A DNA stretch of 64,000 bases from assembly GCA_950295325.1 (NCBI GenBank), contig OX485805.1, positions 28,135,501 through 28,199,500 of the forward strand. The letters are read 5' to 3'. Below, piece by piece: positions 50,510 through 63,127 of this stretch (position 1 is its first letter; every line of letters begins with the position of its first letter). Position numbers and translations under genes: made by a program. This DNA comes from Polytrichum commune. Its lineage: Eukaryota; Streptophyta; Polytrichopsida; Polytrichales; Polytrichaceae. A model generated the notes under the pieces. It was not told the origin of the DNA. It did not search any database and saw only the letters and a program-made list of their open reading frames with translations.

Positions 50510-51714
50510 GGGGCGGTTTACACTATGGACCATGAAGTTGGACCAGGGCTCTGCAAGGCAGTTGATTGGCTCTTGAAGTTGTCCCGGGACAACTTCGGTT
50601 TACACTAAGGAAAAAATGGCAGAGGGACCATGAAGGTTGAGGTCCCCAAAATATAAAATTTTAAGGCCTAATAAATGCACTGACATGGTCCAACGGGTTT
50701 TGCGTTGAGAGAGGCAAGAGAGGTGGTCTCGTAGGAAAAGGCAAGGGCCCATGTCAAAAAAATGACATTTCAAGAATGTTTTAATGAATCTACCTTTTAT
50801 GTGCCTTAATTATATTATAGCCCATGAGACATACCAGCACTACCTTGCCCTACCCCTTAAACCGGCTTACACGTGTTTCATCAAACAACACGGGACATCT
50901 AGAACTCAAGAATTCAAGTGCAGATTTGTTTTTTTGGTCTACCAGCTGCAATGTTTGGAATTTGGGGGCGTGTAATATACCGTTGGAAAGGTCTTGAAAA
51001 TACCTTTCCAACGGTATATTACATGCCCCAAAATGTTTAAAAAATACAGCTGCAAAACAAAAAACAAAAATACATAGTCGTTTAGTGACTGTAGATCAGG
51101 GTGGTCAAAAGAAGCGCAATGGGAAATCTTCTAACATTAATTATCAAAGAATTGAAATTTAGTGTTGAGCAAGGTTGGGTGGTAACAATATTAGACATAA
51201 TCAAACACTAAATATCCTATTTAGTGTAGTGACAACACAAGGTACATGTCACATGTACAAATTGAATCGCTCATTTTTTTTGTAAAAATTGTTGTGAGAA
51301 GATTTGCAAGCCACATCTTCGACACATTTAACAAGAAGTGAAGACAGTTGAAGCCCAAGAGATGACAAGAGAATAATCAAACTTTAAGGCGAAAAGAAGA
51401 AAAAACTAAGTGACAAGATAAGTGAAGGCATGTGTAGGCAAGTGAAGGCAAATTGAAGTCAACAAAATGGTCAAACTTCATTTTTTCGCAAAACTGCCCT
51501 TTTTGGGCTTATATTTAAAAAATCAGCACATCCACTTCTTGCCGCATGGTCATTCTTCTTGGTCCACATTCGGTTTACACCTAGTGAGGGGCCCAACGGC
51601 TTTGTAAATCAATTTTTTAAGAACTCGGACCATGAAATGTAGACCATGAACTCGTACCGCGGAATAAGGCATCTTCCGTGGGACGAGTTCATGGTCTATG
51701 GTGTAAACCGCCCC
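50510..51714. mobile_element. PIF/Harbinger-like non-autonomous element, copy B (1205 bp)
   Basis: Starts GGGGCGGTTTACACTATGGA and ends with its near-complement, flanked by TTA (50507-50509 and 51715-51717). It is the inverted relative of 18730-19861 and keeps the same hairpin (ATATACCGTTGGAAAGGTCT and its complement, ~50976-51023). TIR bases match better than in copy A, so it may be younger. Confidence 0.85.
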
Positions 51715-51717
51715 TTA

Positions 51718-53246
51718 GAAAATGAATGATCCACTTGAGATAGTGAGCCCTCGGGGGGTTCATTTGCGAAAATCGTAGAACAACGTGCGATAAAAAATAA
51801 GGTCTAATATATTCATTGTAGATAAATTTTGTAAAAAACTTACATATAATATAGGGGGTTTTTAAATAGTGAAAAAAGATTACATGTAAAATACCATCAC
51901 ACCTTTATTTTGAATAATACCATACCTTATAATCTTTTATGCAAGGTAAATAGCCCCCCAATAAATAGGTCCCGAACGCATGTGTATGCAAAATATAAGA
52001 GGGAGTGAACCCCCCGAGAGTGAGCCACTTGGTCAATCAACGAGCCACTTAAACAGTTAGTGAGCTACTCAAGATTAGTGAGCCACTTTTACAATAAATA
52101 TGACAATTGGGATTAGTGAACTCCGTAGTTGACCTAGTGCCACTTAAGATTGACCATAGGTCACTTAGGTAAAGGTAAGAGGAGGTGGAAGAGAAGGACG
52201 GCAAAGACATAATTTCTTGACCATTCCCATAAATTTCCCTATACCTAGATAATGAATAGGTAGAATTCATACAACAATTTACCACATTTTGAGTGTATAA
52301 GAGGATGGAGAATATATGGTAGAATATATGCTTTGTTTTGAGGATTTTGCACAACATAATCTTTTATCTTTTCGAAGGAATATGAGATATAACAATCTAG
52401 GAGGGAGGCACATGTTAGGAGCCACCTCTCATTCCATATAGAGTTAGGATTAAAGTTTATGTACATTATTCACAAGAGATAGGCTACGAGAGTTATATTA
52501 AATACGACATTTAGTGTTATATGGTGTTTTATATCATCGTGGTGACTTTCGGATGACACTTCTTATGGATAAGTGAGCAAACATTGTCATGGATGATGGA
52601 TAAGTGAGCAAACATTGTCATGGATGATGGATAAGTTCATCCATTGGCCAAAACCCTACCTTTTCTTGTCAACAACTTGTGATGAAATATTGTCACGGAT
52701 TATTGAAACTTGGGATTAAAAAATAACTTGGTAAGTGACATTAATCACAACAATCAGAAAGTAATTTAGAATAAGTTAGACATTCATCTAAGTCATTCCT
52801 ATAATTCATGGATGGTTATCCTAATTTCATCTATAGTGGCTACAATTAACCTAAACACTTCCCTTAACCAATATTCCTTACCCTAAAGTTTGTTTTTTAC
52901 TTGTATGTCAAGGTTTTGCTTTGTGTGACAGTTATATGGAGTGGTCTTTCTGGAAGACTATGTCACTTGCATTATTGTGATTTTAGGCTTTCTTTGAGTG
53001 TTATTTCATTTTTTTGGACACTCAAAGAAATTAATTTCCCAAAAATTTAGGCACCTTCAAAATTAATTATTTTATGCCCAAGCTGCTAGAGAGCTACGGT
53101 AGTTTTAGGAGTCGAGGATAATTAATTCGTGTGAATAATTTGATTATAGAGCTACAAAGCACGTGAGTGAGAATTGATACTTGAGACTATTATACGTGAT
53201 TAATGAGTCTCACACATGAGAGTACTTACCAATTGGAGTGGAAATT
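51718..53246. other. No gene seen; short tandem repeat at 52560-52640
   Basis: AT-rich. GGATAAGTGAGCAAACATTG recurs with a unit of ~33 bp near 52577 and 52610. Confidence 0.5.
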
Positions 53247-54241
53247 CACTACAAAAAATTGGGGGCACAAATGACTGCAATAAATGACTCACATTGCGTC
53301 ATTCAAGAAAAAAGTGACTGCACGGTGACTAAGGGTCCCTGAAGTCATTGTGGACAAGTTTTAGATCGTGACTTCAATTCAGTTATCACCATCCACTTCA
53401 ACGGAGGACGGATTGAAAATGTCGGGGGTCTGTAGGGCAACAGAGTTTAGGAGGGAAATGACTTTTAAGATTTCGGGCAGGGTCCCTTGTTCCGCTCTGG
53501 CCGGACGACGTGGCATGCCAGCTCAGTATATTGCGTTGTCACTCTTTAGTTGGAATTTAGTCATGTTTAGAGTGACGTGGACTGCCCAGTCACCTTCAAA
53601 GTCAGTCACAAAGAAGTCATTTGCTAGTTTCGCATTTAATATGTTTTGGTCCACGTGGCATTTGCTGCAAAATGATTTTGAAGTCGGTAGATAGTCATTT
53701 ATATGGCGCTAAGTATCACTTCGTCAAGTGCACAAAGTGACCATTAAGTCACAAGTGCGTCACATTTGTGTACTGTATGAGAAGGGTCCCTTTAGCTGAA
53801 GAGTCACAATGATGTCATAAACAGTTGCTTCTTATAGTGGGTACGGTGACAAACAACAACATGGCCTGCTCTGGCAATAACATAATTCAGAACGCAAGGA
53901 AGCAATACACTACGGGACACGGGCAAATGCATTCACGGGGAACATCATTAGCTGCATGGGTAGTTTACGAATAAATGTACATCAACATACTCCTGCACCA
54001 ATGCCGAAACACGGCAAGGAAATACAACAATTCTCTAATCCATTCATGCATGACACGGCAACTTCAACATAGGTAAAAAAGGTTGAGTCGGGAGTACAGG
54101 GTGGTTGTCCATGAAATGCCAACTTAAATGTGGAACTCAATTTCTGCGCTTAAAGATACAAATTACCGTTTCTCATAGAAGACTCACCGTAAGAAATGCA
54201 CCACACTAATCCTATGCTACAAATCACTACCATGTTACCAC

Positions 54242-57200
54242 TCACATATTGGCCTTAAGGTATTTCTGGTCCCATATAGTAGATGTCCCTTTCACATCCT
54301 CAATCTTCTCTTGCTCATCGTCAGAATTGGGAAACATGAGCTTCACCCCTGGAATCAAAATTTCATGTACATCTATCTTCAACCAATTTTCGGGGATGTC
54401 CTGGAAGTGAAACTTGTGTTTCCCTGGAATCCCACTAATCTTCCCGATTGCGACTTTGTGGCGGATGGCGCGCGGGTTCATGAGGAAGACTTCATCGCCA
54501 ATCCGATACTGTACAAAACGTCACCAATTAGTTGTCTAGTGTTTGGGGGTTTCATGCACGGATAAGACATTCAGCAAGGGTACGGTTGAACAACATGCTA
54601 CCTGCTTCGTGGATGGTACAGAAGCTTTCTTCTCTGCGGCGGAAGTAGCCTTTGGTTTCGGTTCTTTCTTCTGCACCTTCACCTGCACAGGCATAAGACT
54701 CAGTAACATGCGACAATCATTGGATGTGAGGGGGGCTGTCCAGGCCGACGACGGGCGGGGGATTACCTGCTGAGGTGACCTCGGTGGTCTCCTGGACCTC
54801 CTTTGCATAGGAGACCCTGCGGCTGGTAATGCTTCTGCAGGCTTCTGGGGAGCGGTCGGTGGCGATGCTTGGGAGTCGAGATCCTTTCCGGCAGACACCT
54901 CGCTATTCAATTCCTCTTGCGCTACGGGGCCACCGTCCTCGGAATTGCTGTCACCGGAAGGTCCTCCACTATCAGGAGTTTTGGGCGTCTTAACAACACC
55001 TTCGGCGGCTACAACCGGCACGTTCTCCTCAGTTCGCGAAGAGGGCATGTCGTGAACGGCCGTTGGACACTTAGTAATGTCAGCCTCATTCGTGGATGTT
55101 GGTGGATCATGGGAGGGATGTTGTGTTCCGGGCACCTCCATCGTTGGGTCCGCCACGTCCGCTTCACTGGGCCCCTGTCTAATCCGTTCTTGGGCCTCCT
55201 GCACTACATTTAGGACCGATCTTGACGTGTCCAGTTCAGACACGCACCGTTCTGCAGCTTCTGCCAATGAATCCACGTCAAGGTCAGTCACAAAGGGGAG
55301 GTCATCATTAGAAATTGATATATCCTCGCTCGCAAGCTTCCGTGTAGTTCGACCACCTTCCTTCCTCCCAGTTGTAGACACAACTTGCTGCTTCTCATTT
55401 CCCGCTCCCTTCCTTGGTTTAGAGGCTTGTTGTTGTTGGTTCTCCAATGCAGATTCTGTCATGGAGGGGCTGCCTTCGTCCAACAACTTCTCCTTCCCTG
55501 TAATGGTCTTGAACATGGTGCGCAATTCCTCCATTGCCACGGCCTGGGCTTTGGAATGCGATAGGAATTGGTCAAACTTGACTTCCACCTCCTTTTTCCA
55601 AGACTCCAGGGATTCCAATCGAGCCGACTCACCTTCCCCACTTATCTGATCACACGAAAGAGCAGAAGATAAATCCAAAAGTCATGTGAGAGTTAGGACA
55701 AAGTCACCACATATGACTCGGTCATCACGAAAGACGTACACCCAACTTATTAGTCACCTTTATGCAACTAAGCAACAACTATTGAGTGACTGCATTTCAA
55801 CTTCAACAATATGGATAAACGAATTCCCACTGCCACTGTCACCCTTACATTTTTTGGGCCGCCGCGTGAGGAACTTGCCACCCTCGTTTCGGCCACATCT
55901 GTGATTCCCGGGCTAGTTTCACGCCCCTCCCTCTGCAAACATGTAAGCAGGAAGCTATTAGCACGAAGTACCTGCAAGGAATACTAAATCGCAGCAAGCC
56001 TGAAACGGTTGAATTGGACTCTCACCAATCGTGCTTCCCGAGAAGCCCTGCCTCTCCTCCCTACGAGTGCATCACTGCGAACGCTTCGTCGAGCAGCCGT
56101 CATCTTCTGCGCTTTAATCTTCTGCGCATCTGTGCTCCAGTACGCCTTCAGGTTGGCCCACTCTGCATCGCTGATGTGAAGAGGAGGTGCGGTGTCCTTG
56201 TCTTTGAGCCACCACAGTTTCAGTCGAGCTCTCTCTGCCTTCAAGTACTTCATCACAGACAGTCGGAAGCCGTGAATGCTCAAGGGATTTCCTAAGTACT
56301 CGAATTCATTGTCTAGGGCAGCTCTAAGTCTTTGCAGCGTGTGATCCTCGTGCTTGGACCACGAAACAACTGACATGTCCAGGCATTTCGGCACCAATTC
56401 CCGTAGGGCTTCATCCCATGCGTTCTTCCCCTCGCAAATCACATCCACTTCTCCGCCTGGTAGAACGAAGACTCGATTTGGTTTCCTCCCGGCTGTAGCT
56501 CGTTGTCGACTCTCCAAATCGTACTCAACTTTCCTCTTTCGCCTGCATAAGCGCTCTGCACTGTCTGGGGCTAGGTCAACAACAGCTTGGCCTTGTAAGG
56601 CTGAACTCTGGCCAGACCAAGGAGCAGCATATGATGGTGGCGGCCCTGCAACCCAAGGGTTTGTGCCGGTCGCCTGGCTAGGAACGTAGTGGCCTGGGAC
56701 CCAAGACCAATTGGGCTGCCCGTAAGATTCCGATGGAGATTGACGAGGAGGAGGCCGCGGTGCAATCTTCTGTGGGGGCAGAACAGGCGCTGGGTTCTCC
56801 TTCCTTGGAGCCCGGCGATTTGACAGGCGATCGGAGTCGGAAAGGTCAGCATCCTCTTCGGATGAATCAACGAGCCTGAGTATCGATGCTGCAGCAACAA
56901 TGTGGAGCACATGACGTGCGAGAGCTAGATTAGGGTGCACCGACTAGGGTTTGGAGATCAGCCAAGCATCACCCAAAACTTGCTTAGTTGAAAACAAATG
57001 CATGGCCCAACCCAAACCCTAAACCATACAGTTGAGGAGCGAAGTGTTTTTTTACCTGTGGCTCTATCGAATCTGTTGGATTGCCGTTCTACATGTCTAC
57101 AAGCAATGGCGAGGTTTAGGATACCTGTGGCAATGTCCTCGTCATTGGTATTCGTCGCCTCCGACGAGGACCCACCCAGGCTCGACATTTTCCCGTTCTC

Positions 57201-57933
57201 CTCACCCCGCTTTTCAACCGGATCTCTCCCGGGGTCCTTTATTGCCGCTTGCCCTCCAAGATAGAGTCGCCTTCCACTTCGACGCACAGGTATATCATCG
57301 TTGTTGTTGGGCTTCTCTGCAAATCGGACCTGCTTGGGCTTCGCTTTGGAGGCCTCCCTGCGTCTCCCCCAAAAACCTAAACCATAAGGCCTCCCACACG
57401 CATGAATCAAACACGCCAACCACAGGCACAAAAGCACAATCTAAACTAACTCAACTTAGACAGAAGACGATGGCACTGTCTGTCATGTTTAGGATCTTGT
57501 CATTCGGAGACTGACCAAAGGGAGAAGAAGACAAATAGCGGGTAGGGTTTGGCAAGACTCTCACGTGGCTACAACGCTCAACCTGAAAATCTCGATTGGT
57601 CCTCCACTTCCCTCTGACTAGTTCCCAACTTCTGATCCAATATGACGTCACTCATTTGTAGTCACGTTCTAGTCAGGAGACATATCATGTGACTTCCATG
57701 TATCCGAATGCCAACTGCTGCATAGTCCACTGGAGGTAAGGACTCACAGACTGCAATAACTTCCACTCAACCTTAAAAATGCGCCGCCATGAGAGCCAAA
57801 CCCTGAGTACTCACCACTCCTGTAGAGCTGCCATAACCGGAGCCAATCTCTTCTGCACCTCCGCCACGTTACGGTCGCGGGCAAGCTCGTAAGCACTCTT
57901 TTCTGGCGGCGTGCCCTCCATCTCCGATTCCAT
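54242..57933 (-). CDS. TNPA-like protein of the CACTA element (Ptta/EnSpm domain), seven exons
   Basis: Model: complement(54242..54508, 54602..54682, 54767..55645, 55849..55932, 56026..56888, 57056..57357, 57815..57933). Every junction is GT-AG with matching phase and no internal stop, 864 residues. Exon 1 encodes YELARDRNVAEVQKRLAPVM, the usual opening of plant EnSpm second proteins. Exon 3 has a Pro-rich stretch, then a Transposase_24 (Ptta/EnSpm) region (~300-425) with ISDAEWANLKAYWSTDAQKI. Exon 5 begins with a coiled-coil-like segment and continues as low-complexity acidic/Ser. The C-terminal exon has IGKISGIPG ... WLKIDVHEI, like the C-terminal domain found with these proteins. TNPA relatives bind subterminal repeats. 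The start is the ATG of exon 1; an upstream exon cannot be excluded. Confidence 0.8.
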
Positions 57934-58624
57934 GAGCTGCGGTAAGTGCTAGATCGTCCTATTCCTCGGAAATTTTGGGCTTTGTAGGACGTGGTTGCTT
58001 ACATGACAACTCGCTGAAGTGAAAGTCACATGTACAAGCAAGACACACAAACCACAACAAAAGTTCGAAATGCACCAAGTCCGCAGACTCTCTCTATCTT
58101 TCACGGAAATGTAGATGTGAAATTAGCCTTCCTCTGTGATGTGAGTTTAAGACTTCCCTTGCTAATGTACGGTGCTTGATTCTTGAATAGGTAGTTGGCT
58201 TGCTGGCGGCTCCCAATTAATCACCAACTACCGAGGAGGTCGGATGTTTCTGCAATGATCTCGCTTCTGAGTGCGTCCCCTAATCCCTACTTTCAAACCT
58301 TTTAGCTTAGGGGTACTCTTAGATGACTTAAACTCAAACGGTAATCCGTGAACGCGGAGTGAACTTCTGTAGTCACTTAGGAGTCCTAGTTGTCGACAAT
58401 GACTTCCACAAGTCATATTGAAGTCACTGTCACCCAAATTCCAGTTAGTCATAAGTCAGTCATAAGTCATTGAAGAGGCATTTTGTAGTCATTCCCATGT
58501 GTCAACAAACCCTAAACCCCAAGAATAGAGGTTAGTGACGCTAGTGACAATTAATAAGTATTTTGTGTCACTAACATCACAATTAATAAGTCCTTAGTGC
58601 TAACTAGAGTTTGTTGACAGTGTT
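57934..58624. promoter_or_regulatory. Divergent intergenic region of the CACTA element
   Basis: About 690 bp lies between the two start codons, with repeated AAGTCAT and GTGACT-like hexamers at 58370-58600 resembling the subterminal repeats. In En/Spm, TNPA acts on such motifs near the promoter; the same is inferred here. Confidence 0.5.
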
Positions 58625-61600
58625 GTGAAGAGGAAAGTCATGATACCCAACAGACTACCGTTGTCTGACAGTAGAAGGCAGCGATTACGAGATGACAGAC
58701 TCTGGGTTAGGGAGTTGAAGCGAGCCAGGGAGTGCAATGTTCAGAAATTGCATTGCCCTTGCATAAATTGTAGGGGGCGTAAGAGACTATTCATACGGAA
58801 CGTGCGGGAGCACCTCATCCAACACGGTCGACATCCTGATTCACGGATTTGGAGAGGCCCAGGCGCTAGAGATTCTTCGGATGAAGAGTGGGAACATCAA
58901 TTCTGGGGACCTATTGAAGTAGAATGTGATGGAGGACATGACGTTGGTGATACAAGTGCTCCGATTGCGCAAAAAACAAATGGGTTGGATGCCACCGTGG
59001 ACACTCGTGGCATGGTCAAGCAGGCACTACCAACAGTGGACGTTCAGGCATATTCTGGGGAGCGGCTTGGCGAGGAAGTCAGGGATGCCTTTGGCATTGC
59101 TGATGCCGTTCATGAAGAATTCAGGGATGCGGAATTCGGTGACGAAGTAGGGGAAGAGGAGTGTCGTGATGAGGAACTAGCAGTTGATGTTGATGTTGAC
59201 AAGGGAGACAGTGACCCCCAACTTGACGACAGGGCCCTACAGGATTCACTGGAGCACTTATATGATGGGTCTCGTTGCAGCAAGCTTGCGGCCACAGTGT
59301 TATTGATGAATTTGTGCACTGTGCACGGAGTGAGCAATCAGTGCGCGAACGAGCTCTTTAGCATTTTGCATCTGCATGTGTTGCCGGAGAACAATACATT
59401 GCCGCGATCCCATCATGCCGCAAAGTCCCTTACTGCAAAGTTGGGTTCGACATACAACACCATCCATGCATGTGAGCACGGGTGTGTGCTATTCCGGGGA
59501 CCCCATGAGGATGCACTTCGCTGTCCTGAATGTGGAGGCCGTAGATACCAAGATGAGGAGCGGCGTTGTTATCCGCTGAAGGTGCTTCGTCACTTTCCCA
59601 TCATTCCACGGTTGCAGTGCATGTACATGAGTCCGAGCATCTCAAAACTGATGGTATGGCATGCAGAGAACCGGAGCAACAAAGACAGAGGGGATGGCTT
59701 GGTTAGACACCCCTGTGACTCGAAGGCATGGCGGCATTTTGAGGAAAATGTCGACCCGAGCTTCGCACTTCATCCTCGAAACGTCCATTTCGCTTTGGCA
59801 GCCGACGGAGTGAACCCTTACAAGCAGAATCAATCCACATGGTCAACGTGGCCCGTTCTATTGCTGAATTACAACTTGCCTCCATGGCTGAGCACCAAAT
59901 TTTTTTTTATGATGATGGCTCTATTGATTCCAGGAAAGGAATCTGTGACAGCTGATGTGTTTGACGTGTACTTAGAGCCTCTTGTGGATGAATTGTTGGA
60001 GTTATGGGCTGGAGTGCCTGCTTACGATGTATCAGAAGTTGCAGGCTCGAAGACTTTCCAATTGCGTGCCATGTTGCTATGGACAATCCATGACTTCCCA
60101 GGCTACGGCACCGTTGGCGGTTTTGCTCATCAAGGCTACGTGGCATGTCCTTGCTGTGGAGAGGATTTAGGCGCAGAGCATTCAACCGAACTTGCTAAGC
60201 AAACTTACGGTGGTACTCGACATTGGCTGCCTGAAGGTCACCCGTACAGGTCACCTGAAATGAAGGACCACTTCAATGGAGAGATGGAACATCGACCAAA
60301 ACCAAGGGAAGTGACAGTGGAAGACCAAATTCGACATGCTCTGGAGTGCGAGGCTTGGAGGGCCGACGGAAATAGGTGGGGTGCTCCTGGAGATCCTTCC
60401 AAAGTACATGGTGTGAAACGTCTCAGCATTCTCTTCCGCTTGCCGTATTGGAAGGTCAGTGACTAGATCCCCATTGAAATCTCGTGGAATGACTTAAAAA
60501 TGACTGTCACTGAACTACATGGGGTACTATCGTAAGTGCTTACTGAGTCACTGCGTAGACATACAGACTTTGTAGTGAAGTTGATTTACTCTCAGGAGAC
60601 TCGGAAATGACTTTTCTCTGTCTGTAATGTTTAGAATCTTCTCATTCGGAACACGTTGGACGTCATGCACTACGAGTTGAACCTAGCAAAGAACTTCCTG
60701 AAGACCATCGCAGGGAAGAAGGACACCGTAAAAGTTAGAAGAGACTTACAAAGGAGGAACATTATACCACACCTGTGGCTAACACCAAACCCACGAAAGG
60801 CAGGGAAGATGGTGAAACCACGCGCTTCTTATGTCTTGTCCGATGCAGAATTTGACAAGTTTGTGAAGTGCATTGAGTCCTTAAAGACGCCTAATGGTTA
60901 CTCTTCAGACCTTGGCAAATGTCTCCGAAAGAAGAACTTTGGGGGGTTAAAGTCCCACGATTACCACACTCTGATGCAGCAAGTAATGCCACTAGCTCTG
61001 CGTGGACTGATGGAACCCGGACCTCGCACGGCTGTCATGAGAATGTGTCGGGTATTTCGCCGGTTGTGCACGAAAGTGTACAATCCCGCAGATTTTCCAT
61101 CACTTGAAGCGGATGTGGCAGAGAGCATGGCGTTATTGGAGATACAATTTCCACCCTCATTTTTTGACATCATGACGCACCTCCCATATCACTTGGCAAA
61201 GGAGCTGGACTTGTGTGGCCCAGTTAGTGCCCGTTGGATGTATCCAGTCAAACGTTTTATGAAAGTGTTGAAGAACCATGTCAGGAACATGGCGCGTCCA
61301 GAGGCTTGCATGGCGGAGGGTTACTTGAAAGATGAATGCATAGGCTTCATTACCGAGTACCTCCACCGATTTGAAGGAACTCAAAGACGTGTATGGGATG
61401 AAGACGAAGAATATGGAGATGCTGAGGAGGTCCTGCAAGGGCAGGGAAACCGTACGTTATGAGTCCAGAAATGAGAGTTGTAGCCCACCAGTACGTGCTA
61501 TCAAATGCCTCGGCTATGCAGGATCTGTTCATGTAATTTGGAACTGACCATTGTACGTGTTGGCCATGCTTGAAGTGAATCTGGAATCACTGTCGTGCAA

Positions 61601-62418
61601 GAAACATTTGGGGATGCCATGCTTATTGAACCATTGTGTGTCCCAATTTCAATCATATCCTGGGACACTCATTACCATGTTTTTGTAGAGCGTGGAGTTT
61701 GGAAGCAGATGAGAATCGGGGAACTCCTGTTCTAGCAGACTGGATTGAACGCACAGTGCAGGCATCTAATTTAGATTTGCGGAAGCCGGAAGACATGGAC
61801 CGGTTTCTCCTAAGTAAGAGGCCATCACAAAGAGCGACTAGGTATGGCAGAGTACTTGCGTTTGGTAACTGCTTTCGAGTGGACGATGCCAACACCGAAC
61901 ACTTGGTGAGCTACAACTCCGGGGTAGCGTCACTTTTTCAGGAGGTGTCCAAGAATTCCCAGGAATCTTCTGTGAACTACGTGGGAGTATTGAAGGACAT
62001 ACTAGAGCTGGATTATGGTGCTCTGACTATGAAGATAATTCTTATGCGATGTGAGTGGATTAAAACCCAAGACAATCGAGGCAACCCCACATACATCCGC
62101 GACGATGCAGGATTCCTTACAGTGAACTTCCGCCACAAACTCCCTCGCCTGGCAGACCCTTTCATCTTTCCGAGCCAGGCGACACAAATCTTCTTCTCAG
62201 ATGTTATTGAAAGACCTGGGTGGAAAGTTGTGTTACGGAAAGAGGCACGAGCTAGACGGGAAGTGGTGGAGGTTGCAGACGCATTTATTTGCACATCAAC
62301 GAAGAGTACCGGTTTAAGAGCTCCAGACAGATTGCCCGTTCCTGCAGGCACAATAAATCTAGTTGGTGCGATCGAATTGTCTGAGGAAGACAATGTGCTA
62401 GCAAATGCAGGGTATTAG
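58625..62418 (+). CDS. CACTA transposase TNPD/tnp2, three exons, probable frameshift
   Basis: Exons 58625-60454, 60635-about 61532 and 61689-62418. Exon 1: transposase-associated Zn region (~44-68; HCPCINCRGRK, VREHLIQHG), acidic linker, then tnp2 (~245-600) with YNTIHACEHGCVLFRG, CPECGGRRY, SSTW-type WPVLLLNYNLPPWLS, and CPCCG. Exon junction 1 restores YWKNLLIRNTLDVMHYELN, a tnp2 hallmark. Exon 2 ends with a DUF4218-like region (MTHLPYHLAKELDLCGPVSA). The annotated frame stops at 61462, but PYVMSPEMRVVAHQYVLSN continues in another frame at 61455-61532, so a 1-nt shift near 61440 is likely. Exon 3 has a DUF4216-like segment (LDYGALTMKIILMRCEWI). The first Met at 58625 or the sixth codon could start translation. 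Confidence 0.85.
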
Positions 62419-63127
62419 GAACTAATGCAATTTACTAGCCATGGCTGTATCATTCAAGTTGATGCGAAATTATGTTAAGGATTTAGGGTTTTCATGTAGA
62501 TTCATTTTAGGTGCCGGGTCAAGTATTTGTGGCGTGTACATTCTTGTGTGCACTGTGTTCCCAATTTTGTGCAATTATTGAACATATTCAGCCACGAATA
62601 TATCCTCATTGTCATTCCCTAAACAAGGAAGTTCCCCCCCCCCCAAGCAGAAGCTGCGTTGGCATCCGAAAAAATCAAACCCAAGTATTGTGGTGATGAA
62701 GAACCCTATGACTGATAATCCGTCACTCAAAAAGGACTGCGATCACGTCATCATAACAAACTGCCCGTGAAACTTTTGTGTGATGACCTGGTTGTCCATG
62801 TGAAAACATAGAGTCATTTTGTAGTCAAGTGACAGTGGAATACCCACGCATGGTAAGTCACTGTAGTGGACTTATATGACTGCGAGACTTCGTGAGACAT
62901 CCGTCGTCTCCATCCAGCCTCATCCCAGTCTGTTCAATGGAAAAATGCGGATGAACGTGGCACGTCGCAGCAGGTTCATCTTTAGTCACACTCCATCACT
63001 ATGTAGTGACTCGAAGACCGTGGCTAGAGCTTGAGTAGTGCCAAAAGTGAATCTGGAGTCATTCAGAAGTAACTTCGGACATGAAGTCATTTCTTGCAGT
63101 CACATTTACCCCCGGTTTTTAGTAGTG

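Larger units (their letters stand above)
53247..63127. mobile_element. CACTA/EnSpm transposon, ~9.9 kb, structurally complete
   Basis: Left tip CACTACAAAAAATTGGGGGC; right tip, reverse-complemented CACTACTAAAAACCGGGGGT, ending at 63127. Subterminal DNA on both sides (53270-53840 and 62740-63110) is packed with AAGTCA/GTGACT-type repeats in both orientations, and more lie around 57650-58600 between the genes. It encodes a TNPA-like gene (minus) and a TNPD/tnp2 gene (plus). The 3-bp flanks differ (ATT left, AAA right), so the expected TSD is mutated or absent. Confidence 0.9.
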
